In this document: piece after piece, positions 1 to 8,736 of the stretch
How positions within the stretch are numbered: position 1 is the first letter of the stretch
Layout: each line of letters opens with the position of its first letter
Origin: Ectorhizobium quercum
Lineage (GTDB): Bacteria; Pseudomonadota; Alphaproteobacteria; Rhizobiales; Rhizobiaceae
NCBI RefSeq assembly: GCF_026552795.1
Contig: NZ_JANFPI010000002.1
Span: 434,001-498,000 of the forward strand
DNA: 64,000 bases
Direction: 5' to 3'
Program-made: the position numbers and the translations under genes
Notes under the pieces: generated by a model
What the model was told of the DNA's origin: nothing
The model's database searches: none
Seen by the model: the letters and a program-made list of their open reading frames with translations, nothing else

Positions 1-23
1 GCTTTCCCGGACGGCGATGCCCC

Positions 24-272
24 TCAGTCGCCCGACCGCACGCGGCCGGAGGTGGGATCGGCAACGAGACGCCTGACGAGCCCTCTCCCCCGTTTCCCCA
101 CGCACGAAAGCGCAAGCAGCGCCAGGATCGCCAACGGCCAGGCGACGCACAGCACGAGGCCGATGACCCGCATCGCATCCCATTTTGCGCCACCTCTCCC
201 GCCCTCGACAAGGGTCGCGGCAAGGATGGGAACGGTGACGACGCCATAGAGGCCGATAGCGATATACTTCAT
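24..272 (-). CDS. Small two-helix membrane protein, unknown function
   Basis: This is an 82-residue open frame. It has two clear hydrophobic stretches, at about residues 3-20 and 36-58, separated by a short charged loop (GGRGGAKWD). The C-terminal tail is strongly basic (KRGRGLVRR) and would lie in the cytoplasm by the positive-inside rule. I recognise no family. No purine-rich ribosome site precedes the ATG, which weakens the start, and the gene sits at the window edge so its context is cut. The hydrophobic pattern argues for a real inner-membrane protein, but the coding call is only moderately safe. Confidence 0.45.
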   Translation of the reverse strand: MKYIAIGLYGVVTVPILAATLVEGGRGGAKWDAMRVIGLVLCVAWPLAILALLALSCVGKRGRGLVRRLVADPTSGRVRSGD

Positions 273-369
273 CGCCGGGGGAAGGGAATCATTCGGGCAC
301 GCGGGGCCGGCATTGCCGCACCGCCGGGCGGAAAGCCATACCGGAAACGCATTCGCCGTCCATGCAGCT

Positions 370-1524
370 TCACTGGGTCAACTGGCGCAGTTCGAGCCGC
401 GCCTCACCCATCGCCGCGCGGCGCGCGGCGGCAAAGCTGTTGGCCGCCTCTGTCGCCTTCTCCTGGGTTTCGTCGCTGATGCCGAGGAAGAAATCCTCCA
501 GATCGTCATCGCCGAGCCCGGCCCGCCGCGACAGGACATACCATTTGCCGGCCTCAACCGGGTCCGGACGCGTGCCAATGGCATGGACGTAAAGCAGGGC
601 AAGCTTGTTCTGGGCCGCGACATTGCCGCGAAGGGCAGCGACCCGTAGCCAGCGGAACCCTTTCTCGTAATCGACATCGCCGCCGATGCCCTCGATCAGC
701 CAGACGCCCATGTCGTGCTGCGCGGTGTCGTGGCCGGCCGCCGCAGCCTTTTCGAGATAGTCCCGCGCCAGCGCCTTCTTCTCCGCGGATACGCTTTCCA
801 GGCCGACATAAAGCTGCGAGACGGCGTATTGCGCATCGGCCAGGCCCTGATCCGCAGCCTTTTCGTAATAGGGCAAGGCCAGCGCGAGGCCCTCATCGCC
901 CGGATTGTCCGAAGCCACCATCTGCGCATAGTTGAACTGCGCCGACGCATTGCCCGCCTCGGCGGCCTTGCGCATGTAATCCTGGGCCAGCGCCCGGTCG
1001 CGCGGCACGTCGCGCCCGTCCATCAGCAGCAGCGAATACTGGAACATTCCCGCCGGATCGCCGCGCCTGGCCGCCTCGCCATACCAGAAGGCCGCGTTCT
1101 TGCGGTCCCGCTTGATGCCGAGCCCCTGCGACATCATTTCGCCGACGAGCGTCTGGGCCGTCGCATCGCCCTGTTCGGCCCGCGCCAGCGCAAGCTGGAG
1201 GGCGGTGACGTAAAGCCCCCGCTGATAGGCCCCGTAAGCCTCGTCCACGACGCCCTCATAGGGCTTTTCCTGCGGAAGCGGCGGCAGACCGGCGCCCATG
1301 CGGTCATAGATCCTGAGGCCGGCGGCAGGCACATCCGGCTCGTCCATGATCGAACGCGGATCGTCGTCGGCGCTCTTGACGCGGCTGCTCTTCACAGGCG
1401 CCGCGCCGCCTTCGCTCTGCTGGGATCGGATGGCCTGCGCCAGCGCCGGGCGCTCGGCCCCTGCACAGCAGAGGGCCAGAACGGGCAGAACGAAAACAAG
1501 GCGGCGCGTCGGGATTCGGCTCAT
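370..1524 (-). CDS. Secreted Sel1-repeat (SEL1-like TPR) protein
   Basis: This is a protein of 384 residues with an N-terminal signal sequence (basic RR, hydrophobic core, cleavage near ALAQ) and then a linker. From about residue 100 to 340 it carries tandem Sel1-like repeats, seen as recurring A-x-x-G-x-x-x-A-Q blocks such as AEQGDATAQ, AEAGNASAQ, ADQGLADAQ and AAAGHDTAQ. Sel1 proteins act as interaction scaffolds; in rhizobia the relative ExoR is a periplasmic regulator, but nothing here shows that role. I chose the ATG at 1524, which has GAAGG upstream, over an in-frame TTG at 1536. The ThiE-like gene lies only 8 bp upstream, so the two are probably cotranscribed. Confidence 0.85.
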   Translation of the reverse strand: MSRIPTRRLVFVLPVLALCCAGAERPALAQAIRSQQSEGGAAPVKSSRVKSADDDPRSIMDEPDVPAAGLRIYDRMGAGLPPLPQEKPYEGVVDEAYGAYQRGLYVTALQLALARAEQGDATAQTLVGEMMSQGLGIKRDRKNAAFWYGEAARRGDPAGMFQYSLLLMDGRDVPRDRALAQDYMRKAAEAGNASAQFNYAQMVASDNPGDEGLALALPYYEKAADQGLADAQYAVSQLYVGLESVSAEKKALARDYLEKAAAAGHDTAQHDMGVWLIEGIGGDVDYEKGFRWLRVAALRGNVAAQNKLALLYVHAIGTRPDPVEAGKWYVLSRRAGLGDDDLEDFFLGISDETQEKATEAANSFAAARRAAMGEARLELRQLTQ

Positions 1525-1532
1525 GCCAACCT

Positions 1533-2186
1533 TCAAGCCTCAAACCGTGGCGCTTTTTCGTCAAGAACCGCGTTGATTTCCGCAACGGCCGCCGCCGCGC
1601 CGGCGGGATGGGAAAAAACCGCCTTGGAAAGCGCGACGAATTCGGCGCCGGTCTCCGCGACGGCCAGAGCGGAACCCAGATCCGAGCCGCCCATGACGAT
1701 GCACGGAATCGCGACCATTTCGGACCACCACTCGCCGAGCGCCAGGTTCTTCGGATGCGGCTCCGGCTTGATGTCGCCGTCGAGCTTGCCGAAGAAGAGA
1801 TAGTCGGGGCTGGCGTCGCCCATTTCCAGCGCGGTATGGCGTTCCGTCGCATTGCCGCCGCCGACGATGAGCTTTGGCGCAAATTTCTCCACCGCCTCGG
1901 CGAGCGCCTCGGCATTGCCGGTGACATGAAGCCCGTCGGCCTTGACGCGCCCGGCCACCCGGCTGTCGCCGGCGACCAGCGCCGCCGCTCCGGCCGCCTG
2001 CGCCACCGGCACGAGGGCTGCGGCAAGCTTCTGGAAGGCGACGTCGTCGAGATCGTATTGCGGCAGGATCACGGAGGCGACATCGCCACCCTTCAGGGCA
2101 TCGCCCAGAATTTTCGCCTGTTCGTCGGCATCGCCTCCCTGCGGAACGATCAGCACGAGGCGGCAGCGGTCTTCGGGTGAGGTCAT
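1533..2186 (-). CDS. Thiamine phosphate synthase family protein (ThiE/TenI-like)
   Basis: This 217-residue protein has the TIM-barrel layout of the ThiE/TenI family. It has a strand with LVLI at the N-terminus, an ALVAGDSRVAG segment, the loop DGLHVTG (compare DGLHLG in ThiE), and a C-terminal glycine-rich phosphate-binding part, IVMGGSDLGSA, followed by GAEFVALSKAVF. ThiE joins HMP-diphosphate and HET-phosphate to make thiamine phosphate. The usual DYLGxGPVFPT segment is here DYLFFGKLDGD, so substrate and activity are less sure than fold. No other thiamine gene is near. The stop is 8 bp before the start of the Sel1 gene, suggesting one transcript. Confidence 0.75.
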   Translation of the reverse strand: MTSPEDRCRLVLIVPQGGDADEQAKILGDALKGGDVASVILPQYDLDDVAFQKLAAALVPVAQAAGAAALVAGDSRVAGRVKADGLHVTGNAEALAEAVEKFAPKLIVGGGNATERHTALEMGDASPDYLFFGKLDGDIKPEPHPKNLALGEWWSEMVAIPCIVMGGSDLGSALAVAETGAEFVALSKAVFSHPAGAAAAVAEINAVLDEKAPRFEA

Positions 2187-2413
2187 GTCAATCCTGCTCG
2201 GCGTGGGCCACCGCCTTGGCGCGCGGCCCGTGTTTCATCCGTCCTTCGATAAACCGGACGGGCGCAAGGTTCAATGGTGCAGAGAAAAACCCAGGAGACG
2301 GTCCGGTGCGAGGGGATGGCCGGGCCGGATACGAGACCGCCGCCCCGGCGGCTCCGTCCCATCCTCCCGGAACGGAACCACCGAAGCGGCGGCGGTGTCA
2401 TGCGGAAATGCGA

Positions 2414-2590
2414 TCAGTGGCGTGTCATTTCCTTGATACGATGCATTTCATCCTTGATGCGCAGCTTGCGCCGCTTGAGTTCGTAGATGTGCCTGTCCGT
2501 GGAAGAGGGCGACGTAAGAGCGGTGCGCAACTCCTCCTCAAGAGCACCATGCTTCTTTTCAAGCGATTCAAGATGAGCCTGAATGGTCAT
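2414..2590 (-). CDS. YdcH family protein (DUF465)
   Basis: A 58-residue charged helical protein starting MTIQAHLESL, with the typical DUF465 ending in which a basic block (YELKRRKLRIKDEMHRI) follows a coiled-coil-like first half. The family is common in alphaproteobacteria and has no established biochemical role. The ATG at 2590 is preceded by an excellent AAGGAAGG site; longer in-frame extensions upstream are noncoding. It is divergent from a second DUF465 gene at 2918, across a shared intergenic region. Confidence 0.88.
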   Translation of the reverse strand: MTIQAHLESLEKKHGALEEELRTALTSPSSTDRHIYELKRRKLRIKDEMHRIKEMTRH

Positions 2591-2917
2591 GTGACACGTC
2601 CTTCCTTCGTGTACCCGTCCCGGCCATCCCATCGCCGGGACTTCAGGTTTACGACGGGATTGTGACATGAAGTGCCGTCGTTGTCGAAGGTGAAATCTTG
2701 TCGCGGGCGTGGTAATTTCGTGATCATGTCTAACTTCCCGTGCAGACGGTTTGGTGATAGAGGCATGGCCACGCGAAGGTCGGCCTCGATGGCCTTCCGG
2801 CATCCGGCGACGGACCGCGCAACGGAGAGATTCAAAGAGGGCATCAGCCCCGGAACAGCCGCACGGCCCATAATCCGGGCGTCCGGCAAGGACGGGTGTC
2901 AGTGGGGAAGAATGGAA
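2591..2917. other. Divergent intergenic region between two DUF465 genes
   Basis: 327 bp with no credible gene on either strand. It must hold the promoters of both DUF465 genes and probably of the downstream purE-purK genes. It includes an AT-richer patch around 2650-2750. I could not fix a -35/-10 pair with confidence. Confidence 0.5.
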
Positions 2918-3121
2918 ATGGCAGATCAGGAACAGGCCGAGATCAGGCTGACATTGGCGCGCCTGCGTCAGGAGCATGAGGACTACGACGTCGCCATCAA
3001 CGCCATGATCGAGACCGGCTGCGACGCCCTGCGCGTGCAGCGTATGAAGAAGAAGAAGCTGGCGATCAAGGACAAGATGAGCCAGATCGAAGACCAGATC
3101 ATTCCCGACATCATCGCCTGA
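2918..3121 (+). CDS. YdcH family protein (DUF465), second copy
   Basis: A 67-residue paralogue of the divergent DUF465 protein. It has an acidic first helix (EQAEIRLTLARLRQEHEDYDVAIN), then the conserved basic segment (RVQRMKKKKLAIKDKMSQIEDQI) and the short IIPDIIA tail. Two ATGs lie six bases apart, at 2912 and 2918. The strong GGGGAAG site at 2904-2910 is too close to the first and well placed for the second, so I start at 2918. purE follows 18 bp after the stop, so this gene may lead the purE-purK transcript. Function is unknown; the membership in the family is clear. Confidence 0.9.
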   Translation: MADQEQAEIRLTLARLRQEHEDYDVAINAMIETGCDALRVQRMKKKKLAIKDKMSQIEDQIIPDIIA

Positions 3122-3139
3122 ACGGCCGGAGGCCCGCAT

Positions 3140-3640
3140 ATGAGCGTCACATCGCCGCCCGTCGCCATCATCATGGGAAGCCAGTCCGACTGGGAGACCA
3201 TGAAGAACGCCGCAGACACGCTCGAAGCCCTCGACGTGGATTACGAGGCCCGCATCATTTCCGCCCACCGCACGCCCGACCGCATGGTCGAATTCGCCAG
3301 GGGCGCGCGGGAGGAAGGCTTCAAGGTCATCATTGCCGGGGCCGGCGGCGCCGCCCACCTGCCCGGCATGACCGCAGCGCTCACCCCCCTTCCCGTCTTC
3401 GGCGTTCCGGTCCAGTCCCGGGCCCTGTCCGGCCAGGACAGCCTTCTGTCGATCGTCCAGATGCCCGCCGGCATTCCGGTCGGAACGCTTGCCATCGGCA
3501 AGGCCGGCGCGGTGAACGCCGCGCTTCTGGCCGCCGCCGTTCTCGCCCTTTACGACGACGCGCTCGCCGAGCGGCTGGACGAATGGCGCCGCCGCCAGAC
3601 GACCGCCGTCGCGGACTATCCGCTGGACGACACCCCATGA
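3140..3640 (+). CDS. purE: N5-carboxyaminoimidazole ribonucleotide mutase
   Basis: PurE moves the carboxyl group of N5-CAIR to carbon 4, giving CAIR in de novo purine synthesis. The 166-residue length fits class I PurE. Visible motifs are GSQSDWETM near residue 13, which binds the phosphate; SAHRTP at 41-46, with the catalytic His; and [24 protein letters not shown]. The C-terminal part, [24 protein letters not shown], is also standard. Its stop codon overlaps the purK start (ATGA), so the two enzymes that act in sequence are translationally coupled. Confidence 0.97.
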   Translation: MSVTSPPVAIIMGSQSDWETMKNAADTLEALDVDYEARIISAHRTPDRMVEFARGAREEGFKVIIAGAGGAAHLPGMTAALTPLPVFGVPVQSRALSGQDSLLSIVQMPAGIPVGTLAIGKAGAVNAALLAAAVLALYDDALAERLDEWRRRQTTAVADYPLDDTP

Positions 3641-4713
3641 CACAGGCACCCCTGAAGGCCGGCGCTACGATCGGCATCATCGGCGGCGGCCAGCTCGGCC
3701 GCATGCTGGCGATGGCGGCGGCGCGGCTGAGCTACCGCACCGTCATCCTCGAACCGCAGGCCGATTGCCCCGCCGCGCAGGTCGCCAACCGGCAGATCGC
3801 GGCGGCCTACGACGATCCGGTCGCGCTTGCCGAACTGGCGAGCCTCTGCGACGTCGTCACCTACGAATTCGAGAACGTGCCGGTCACGGCGACGGCGACG
3901 CTTCACGGCAACGTCGCCGTGTTCCCGCCGCCCAGGGCGCTGGAAGTGGCGCAGGACCGGCTCACGGAAAAGACCTTCCTCAATGCCTCCGGCATCGACA
4001 CCGCCGAGTTCCGCGCCGTCGACGATCAGGCGGGACTGGAAAGCGCCCTGGCCGGGTTTGGCGGCCGCGGCGTGCTGAAGACCCGCCGACTCGGTTACGA
4101 CGGCAAGGGCCAGCGCGTCTACAAGGGCCCGGAAGACAGCCCCGCCGGCGGCTTCGAGGCGCTCGGCGGCGTGCCGCTCATCCTCGAAAGCTTCGTGCCC
4201 TTCGAGCGCGAGATTTCCGTGATCGCGGCGCGCGGGGCGGATGGCGCCGTCGCCTGCTACGACCCGGCGGAAAACGTCCATCTGAACGGCATCCTTCATA
4301 CGTCCACGCTTCCGGCGCAGGTCTCCGGCGAAACCGTCGAGGCAGCCTTCGCGGCGGCCGAAAAGCTGCTATCCGCCCTGGAGTATGTCGGCGTCATCGG
4401 CATCGAGTTCTTCGCCCTGCCGGACGGCAGGCTTGTCGCCAACGAAATCGCGCCGCGCGTCCACAATTCCGGCCACTGGACGGAGGCGGCCTGCGTCGTC
4501 TCGCAGTTCGAACAGCACATCCGCGCCGTCGCCGGCCTGCCGCTCGGCGATCCGGCCCGCCACAGCGATTGCGTCATGACCAACCTGATCGGCGACGACG
4601 TGCTGGCCGTTCCCGGCTGGCTTCTGAGAAAGGATGCCCTGGTGCATCTCTACGGCAAGGCGGAAGCGCGGCCGGGCCGCAAGATGGGCCACGTCACCGT
4701 TCTGAAACGATAG
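3637..4713 (+). CDS. purK: N5-carboxyaminoimidazole ribonucleotide synthase
   Basis: PurK uses ATP and bicarbonate to turn AIR into N5-CAIR, the substrate of the PurE encoded just before it. The 358-residue protein opens with the nucleotide-fold motif [18 protein letters not shown]. It goes on with an ATP-grasp body that includes [25 protein letters not shown], the lid-region [17 protein letters not shown], and the metal-site stretch [29 protein letters not shown]. The ATG at 3637 overlaps the purE stop by four bases. An in-frame start 54 bp upstream lies inside purE and has no support. Confidence 0.97.
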   Translation: MTQAPLKAGATIGIIGGGQLGRMLAMAAARLSYRTVILEPQADCPAAQVANRQIAAAYDDPVALAELASLCDVVTYEFENVPVTATATLHGNVAVFPPPRALEVAQDRLTEKTFLNASGIDTAEFRAVDDQAGLESALAGFGGRGVLKTRRLGYDGKGQRVYKGPEDSPAGGFEALGGVPLILESFVPFEREISVIAARGADGAVACYDPAENVHLNGILHTSTLPAQVSGETVEAAFAAAEKLLSALEYVGVIGIEFFALPDGRLVANEIAPRVHNSGHWTEAACVVSQFEQHIRAVAGLPLGDPARHSDCVMTNLIGDDVLAVPGWLLRKDALVHLYGKAEARPGRKMGHVTVLKR

Positions 4714-4785
4714 GAAGGGCCGCAGCCGAGGGGTCGTCGGCAGGCTAAAATGCCGGGCATTCCGGCAAAATGCCCGCGGCGGCGG

Positions 4786-4854
4786 TTGACAGGCCGGGGC
4801 CGAGCCTGTATCTCCCTGCCCAACCCAAAAGAGCGCGCTGACCGGCGCGCTTTT
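4786..4854 (+). promoter_or_regulatory. Probable rpmJ promoter with a hairpin at the start of the leader
   Basis: TTGACA at 4786-4791 stands 17 bp before TATCTC at 4809-4814, a plausible sigma-70 pair. A few bases after the expected start comes an inverted repeat, AGCGCGC (4832-4838) with GCGCGCT (4845-4851), a 6-nt loop, A4 on the left and T4 on the right. This could be the purK terminator, an attenuator of rpmJ, or both. A second small hairpin (GGGGA with TCCCC, 4871-4884) lies closer to the rpmJ start. Confidence 0.5.
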
Positions 4855-4905
4855 GATTGTAGAGACCGAAGGGGATGCGTCCCCGAAGCCTTGCGGACTG
4901 AAGAC

Positions 4906-5031
4906 ATGAAGATCAAGAACTCTCTGAAAGCCCTGAAGGCCCGTCACCGGGAAAACCGTCTGGTTCGCCGCAAGGGCCGCGTCTACATCATCAACAAGCT
5001 GAACCCGCGCTTCAAGGCCCGTCAGGGCTGA
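4906..5031 (+). CDS. rpmJ: 50S ribosomal protein L36, zinc-free form
   Basis: This 41-residue very basic protein, [20 protein letters not shown] then [21 protein letters not shown], is L36 of the large ribosomal subunit. It has no cysteine, so it is the C-minus (zinc-independent, YkgO-like) type. Alphaproteobacteria of this group commonly have only this form. The gene stands alone between purK and a TPR gene rather than in a large ribosomal operon, as expected for this variant. It is shorter than most gene-finder cut-offs and the true start (4906) is inside a longer open frame. Confidence 0.95.
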   Translation: MKIKNSLKALKARHRENRLVRRKGRVYIINKLNPRFKARQG

Positions 5032-5112
5032 TTGCGGAAGGCACTGCGCCCCGGTTACGGGCTGCGCAGAAAAGTGATTGGAACATTGCGCATGGCGGGT
5101 TAAACTCCCGCC

Positions 5113-5739
5113 ATGCGCTTTTTGTTGTCCGCCCTTTTTCTCCTGAACCTGACTGCCGCCGCCGCACTGGCGCAGACGGCCGGTGCGCCCGATGCCGTCG
5201 AAGCTCGCACGTCGCCTGCCGACGCATGGCCGGCGCCGTTGAAGTCCCAGCCCGATGAAAGCCAGCGAATCGAATCGCTCCTGTCGGAACTGCGCCGCGA
5301 GCGCGATCCGGCCAAGGCGGCCCAGATCGCAGGCAGGCTGTCGGCAGCCTGGAACGATTCTGGCAGCGCCACGGTCAATCTTCTGATGAAATGGGCCGAC
5401 GACGCCGTGAAGCAGAAGCGCAATACCGCCGCCTTCGATTTTCTCGATCAGGCCACCGTTCTGGACCCGGATCATGTCGGGGTCTGGAACAAGCGCGCGG
5501 CGCTCAACCATGTTCTGGGCAATGACAAGCGCTCGATGAGCGATCTGAACCGGGTCTTGATTCGCGAGCCGCGCCATTTCCGCGCCCTCTCCATGATGGC
5601 GGAAATCCTCGAAAGCGGCGAGCAGACGGAAGCCGCCCTCAAGGCGTGGCAGCGCTATCTGGAAATCTACCCCGCCGACCGCGACGCCCAGAAGAAGGCC
5701 GCCGCCCTCGAAGAAAAACTCGCCGGCAGCAGGGCCTGA
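5113..5739 (+). CDS. Secreted tetratricopeptide-repeat protein
   Basis: This 208-residue protein has a signal peptide of about 21 residues (MRFLLSALFLLNLTAAAALA-Q) and a short linker. Its helical C-terminal two-thirds resemble TPR units. The segment AAFDFLDQATVLDPDHVGVWNKRAALNHVLGN is followed by SMSDLNRVLIREPRHFRALSMMAEILESGEQTEAALKAW, in the usual A-x(n)-DP/EP spacing. It should be a periplasmic interaction module. No enzyme motif is visible. It is convergent with pyk, and a bidirectional terminator lies between them. Confidence 0.85.
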   Translation: MRFLLSALFLLNLTAAAALAQTAGAPDAVEARTSPADAWPAPLKSQPDESQRIESLLSELRRERDPAKAAQIAGRLSAAWNDSGSATVNLLMKWADDAVKQKRNTAAFDFLDQATVLDPDHVGVWNKRAALNHVLGNDKRSMSDLNRVLIREPRHFRALSMMAEILESGEQTEAALKAWQRYLEIYPADRDAQKKAAALEEKLAGSRA

Positions 5740-5775
5740 CGGTCGCTTGGCGACGCCGAACAGCAGCAGCCCGAA

Positions 5776-5805
5776 ACGAAAAAGCCGGCAATGATGTTGC
5801 CGGCT
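5776..5805. terminator. Bidirectional intrinsic terminator between TPR gene and pyk
   Basis: GCCGGCAA (5781-5788) pairs with TTGCCGGC (5794-5801) across a 5-nt loop, flanked by A5 on the left and T4 on the right. It can stop transcription on both strands. It is the clean example of the terminator type that is duplicated around the repeat elements elsewhere in the window. Confidence 0.85.
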
Positions 5806-5832
5806 TTTCCAATGATACAGAGTGCAGAGCGT

Positions 5833-7272
5833 TCAGATGCCGGAAAGGCCGTCCGAACCGATATAGGCGATGCGCAGCAGGTTCGTCGAACCCGGTGTGC
5901 CGAGCGGTACGCCCGCCGAGATGATGATGCGGTCGCCCGGCTTGCCGAAACCTTCGGCGGCGACGATGCGGCAGGCGCGGTTCACCATGTCCTCGAGATC
6001 GTTCGCATCCTGTTCGATCACGCAGTGCAGGCCCCAGACGACGGAAAGACGGCGGGCCGTCGGCGTCGAGGGCGACAGCGCGATGATCGGCACCTGCGGC
6101 CGCTCGCGCGCGGCGCGCAGGCCGGTCGTGCCGGTGGCCGTATAGCAGACGATCGAGGTCAGCTTCAGCGTTTCGGCGATCTGGCGGGCGGCAAGCGAGA
6201 TGGCGTCGGCGCCGGTCGCTTCCGGCTGCGGGCGCTGGGCGTAGATGATCCCCGGATAGTGCGGCTCGCGCTCGACGGTCGTCGCGATCGACGCCATCGT
6301 GGACACCGCCTCCACCGGATAGGCGCCCGACGCGGACTCGGCCGACAGCATGATCGCGTCGGCGCCCTCGAAGACGGCGGTCGCGACGTCGGAAACCTCG
6401 GCGCGGGTCGGCACGGGCGCGGTAATCATCGATTCCAGCATCTGCGTCGCCACGACGACCGGCTTGCCGGCCTTGCGACATGCGCGGATGAGCTGCTTCT
6501 GGAGACCGGGAACGGTTTCGAGCGGCATTTCCACGCCGAGGTCGCCGCGCGCCACCATCAGGGCGTCGGAAAGCTCGATGATTTCATCGATGCGCTCGAT
6601 GGCCTGCGGCTTCTCGATCTTCGACATGAGGCCGACACGGCCCCGCGCCACCTTGCGAACGTCGGCCAGGTCTTCCGGCCGCTGGATGAAGGACAGCGCC
6701 ACCCAGTCCACCTCGCCGGTTTCCAGGACGGCATCGAGGTCGGCATGGTCCTTCGGCGTCAACGCTCCGACCGGCAGCAGCGTGTCGGGCAGGCTGACGC
6801 CCTTGCGGTCGGAAATGCGCGTGCCGGAAACGACGGTGCAGACGATGCTCTTGCCATCGCACTTCTCGGCGCGCAAGCTCAGCTTGCCATCGTCGATCAG
6901 CAGGCGATGGCCGGGGCGCACGGCTTCGAGAATTTCCGGATGGGGAAGGAAGACGCGCTTGTCGTCGCCGGGTTCGTCCTTGTTGTCGAGCGTGAAGGTC
7001 TGGCCGGGAACAAGATCGACCTTGCCTTCGGCGAACTTGCCGACCCGCAGCTTCGGGCCCTGCAAATCGGCGAGGATGCCGATCGGCCGGCCGCAGCGGG
7101 CTTCGACGGCGCGGATGCGCTGGATCATCGTGCGCATCACATCGTGGCTGGCGTGGCTCATGTTGATGCGGAAGAGGTCGGCCCCCGCCTCGTGCAGCTT
7201 CTGGATCATCTCCTCCTCGGCGGAGGCGGGACCCAGCGTCGCGAGGATTTTGACTTTACGGTTCCGCTTCAT
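5833..7272 (-). CDS. pyk: Pyruvate kinase
   Basis: Pyruvate kinase converts phosphoenolpyruvate and ADP to pyruvate and ATP, the last step of glycolysis. At 479 residues it has normal length. Motifs in order are KILATLGPAS at the N-terminus; FRINMSH; DLQGPKLRVG; the catalytic-lysine block GLMSKIEKPQAIERIDEI; the magnesium-binding ARGDLGVEMPLE; and KPVVVATQMLESM. The C-terminal effector domain follows, with CYTATGTTGLRAARERP. The ATG at 7272 shares one base with the stop of the DUF1036 gene upstream (TGATG), a conserved-looking coupling. A longer in-frame extension inside that gene is not needed. Confidence 0.97.
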   Translation of the reverse strand: MKRNRKVKILATLGPASAEEEMIQKLHEAGADLFRINMSHASHDVMRTMIQRIRAVEARCGRPIGILADLQGPKLRVGKFAEGKVDLVPGQTFTLDNKDEPGDDKRVFLPHPEILEAVRPGHRLLIDDGKLSLRAEKCDGKSIVCTVVSGTRISDRKGVSLPDTLLPVGALTPKDHADLDAVLETGEVDWVALSFIQRPEDLADVRKVARGRVGLMSKIEKPQAIERIDEIIELSDALMVARGDLGVEMPLETVPGLQKQLIRACRKAGKPVVVATQMLESMITAPVPTRAEVSDVATAVFEGADAIMLSAESASGAYPVEAVSTMASIATTVEREPHYPGIIYAQRPQPEATGADAISLAARQIAETLKLTSIVCYTATGTTGLRAARERPQVPIIALSPSTPTARRLSVVWGLHCVIEQDANDLEDMVNRACRIVAAEGFGKPGDRIIISAGVPLGTPGSTNLLRIAYIGSDGLSGI

Positions 7273-7769
7273 CAATTCTGGCCTTCCTGAGCGCCGGGCG
7301 TATCCGAAAGCTGGACCATCCAGCTTCCCTGCCGACCCGTGTCGTATTCCTTGAAACCCATGCGCTGATAACCGCGCGAGAAGCACTCCTCGACGCCAGT
7401 GATCTTGAACTCGTTCTCCGCCACGCACATGTTGATCTCGCCGGTCCAGCGACCGCCCCGGGCCGCATCCTCGGCATAGAGATAGTAGTAGCGGGATTGC
7501 AGTTCACCCTCGATCAGGGTGGCGCAGGTGGAGGCCGGCACCTGCCACCAACCCTCGCTGATCCATCCTTCGGCGGCACGGTAGCCGATGGCCACGCCGA
7601 CGAGGTTCTGCGTTCCGTTGCACACGCGGAAATCGGCGCGGGCATCGCTCGCCGCAAACAGCGGGGCCAGGCAGAAACCGGCAACTATACCGGCATGAAA
7701 AAGGTGCCTGCCCTTGGACGCGGCGAAAAATGACTGAATTTTGGGCACGATTCGAACCATGTCTCCCAT
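7272..7769 (-). CDS. DUF1036 family secreted protein
   Basis: This protein of 165 residues has an N-terminal signal sequence (hydrophobic AGIVAGFCLAPLFAA, cleavage near ARA-D) and then a DUF1036 domain. The domain shows the conserved FRVCNGT, the VAIGYRAAEGWISEGWWQV core, a Cys in STCATLI and YYYLYAED. Paired cysteines suggest disulfides in the periplasm. The role of the family is not known. It sits directly before pyk with a one-base overlap. Two ATGs are possible (7769 and 7760), neither with a well-spaced ribosome site. Confidence 0.85.
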   Translation of the reverse strand: MGDMVRIVPKIQSFFAASKGRHLFHAGIVAGFCLAPLFAASDARADFRVCNGTQNLVGVAIGYRAAEGWISEGWWQVPASTCATLIEGELQSRYYYLYAEDAARGGRWTGEINMCVAENEFKITGVEECFSRGYQRMGFKEYDTGRQGSWMVQLSDTPGAQEGQN

Positions 7770-7931
7770 TTTCGAATGCTATCTTTCTTGCGCGGCGCAC
7801 AGCGATTGTCAACGCGCGGAACGTTCGCCCGGCTGTAGGGACAATAGGCGCTTGCATGCGCCCTCCGCCCATGCGATCACAGCCGCCGCATCCCGATGGA
7901 CCGGCCCGGTCCTCCTTTCCTCAGCGCTCCG

Positions 7932-8726
7932 ATGACCCCCATGCCTGACCTTACACCTTTCGAGATTCTGGATGGCGATTGTGACAAGGCGATGGTGATC
8001 CTGGCAGATCATGCCACCAACATCGTGCCGGAACCTTACGCCCGCCTCGGCCTGCCCGAAAGTGCTTTCACGCGCCATATCGCGTATGACATCGGCGTGG
8101 AAGGGCTGACCCGCCGGCTTTCCGCCTCGCTCGGCGTTCCCGCCGTCATGTCGCGCTTCTCCCGGCTGCTGATCGACCCGAACCGCGGCGAGGACGATCC
8201 CACCCTGATCATGAAGATCTCGGACGGCGCGATCATTCCGGGCAACTATCCCCTGTCCGCCGAGCAGCGCGAGCGCCGCCTGATCGACTTTCACCGCCCC
8301 TATCACCGCGCCGTGGGCGAGACGATCGCCCGCGTCACGAAGGCCTCCGGCCGGGCGCCGCTGGTCATCTCCCTGCATTCCTACACACCAGCCTGGAAGA
8401 ACGTCCGCCGGCCCTGGCACGCCGCCGTTCTGTGGGACAGCGACTTCCGTGCCCCCGGCCAGCTCATCGACCGGCTGCGCGCCCCGGGCGACATTCTCGT
8501 CGGCGACAACGAGCCCTATGACGGCGCGCTGAAGAACGACACGATGTACCGCCACTGCACGATGAACGGCACGCCGCACGCCCTGCTCGAAGTGCGGCAG
8601 GACCTGATCGCCGACGAGGCGGGGATCGAAAGCTGGGCGGCCCGGCTTCACCCCATTTTCGCCGCGATGAACGAAGACCCTGCCCTGCACGTCTACGAGG
8701 TCCATCCCTCGCGGGCGGACCTCTGA
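7932..8726 (+). CDS. N-formylglutamate amidohydrolase family protein
   Basis: This 264-residue protein belongs to the N-formylglutamate amidohydrolase family, zinc hydrolases that release formate from N-formylglutamate or related N-acyl amino acids. Visible motifs are the ADHATNIVP metal-site region near the N-terminus, the SRLLIDPNRGEDDPTLI stretch, DFHRPYH, LVISLHSYTPAW with the second His, and the C-terminal LLEVRQDLI. It differs from the second family member at 40279 and is not in a histidine-utilisation operon, so the true substrate is open. The start at 7932 is chosen by family fit; 7941 is possible. Confidence 0.88.
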   Translation: MTPMPDLTPFEILDGDCDKAMVILADHATNIVPEPYARLGLPESAFTRHIAYDIGVEGLTRRLSASLGVPAVMSRFSRLLIDPNRGEDDPTLIMKISDGAIIPGNYPLSAEQRERRLIDFHRPYHRAVGETIARVTKASGRAPLVISLHSYTPAWKNVRRPWHAAVLWDSDFRAPGQLIDRLRAPGDILVGDNEPYDGALKNDTMYRHCTMNGTPHALLEVRQDLIADEAGIESWAARLHPIFAAMNEDPALHVYEVHPSRADL

Positions 8727-8736
8727 GGATTGAAGG

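Noticed and set aside
4714..4905. A possible 6S RNA next to purK
   Set aside because: The interval is about the right size but shows neither a long closing stem nor a central open bubble; only short hairpins are present.
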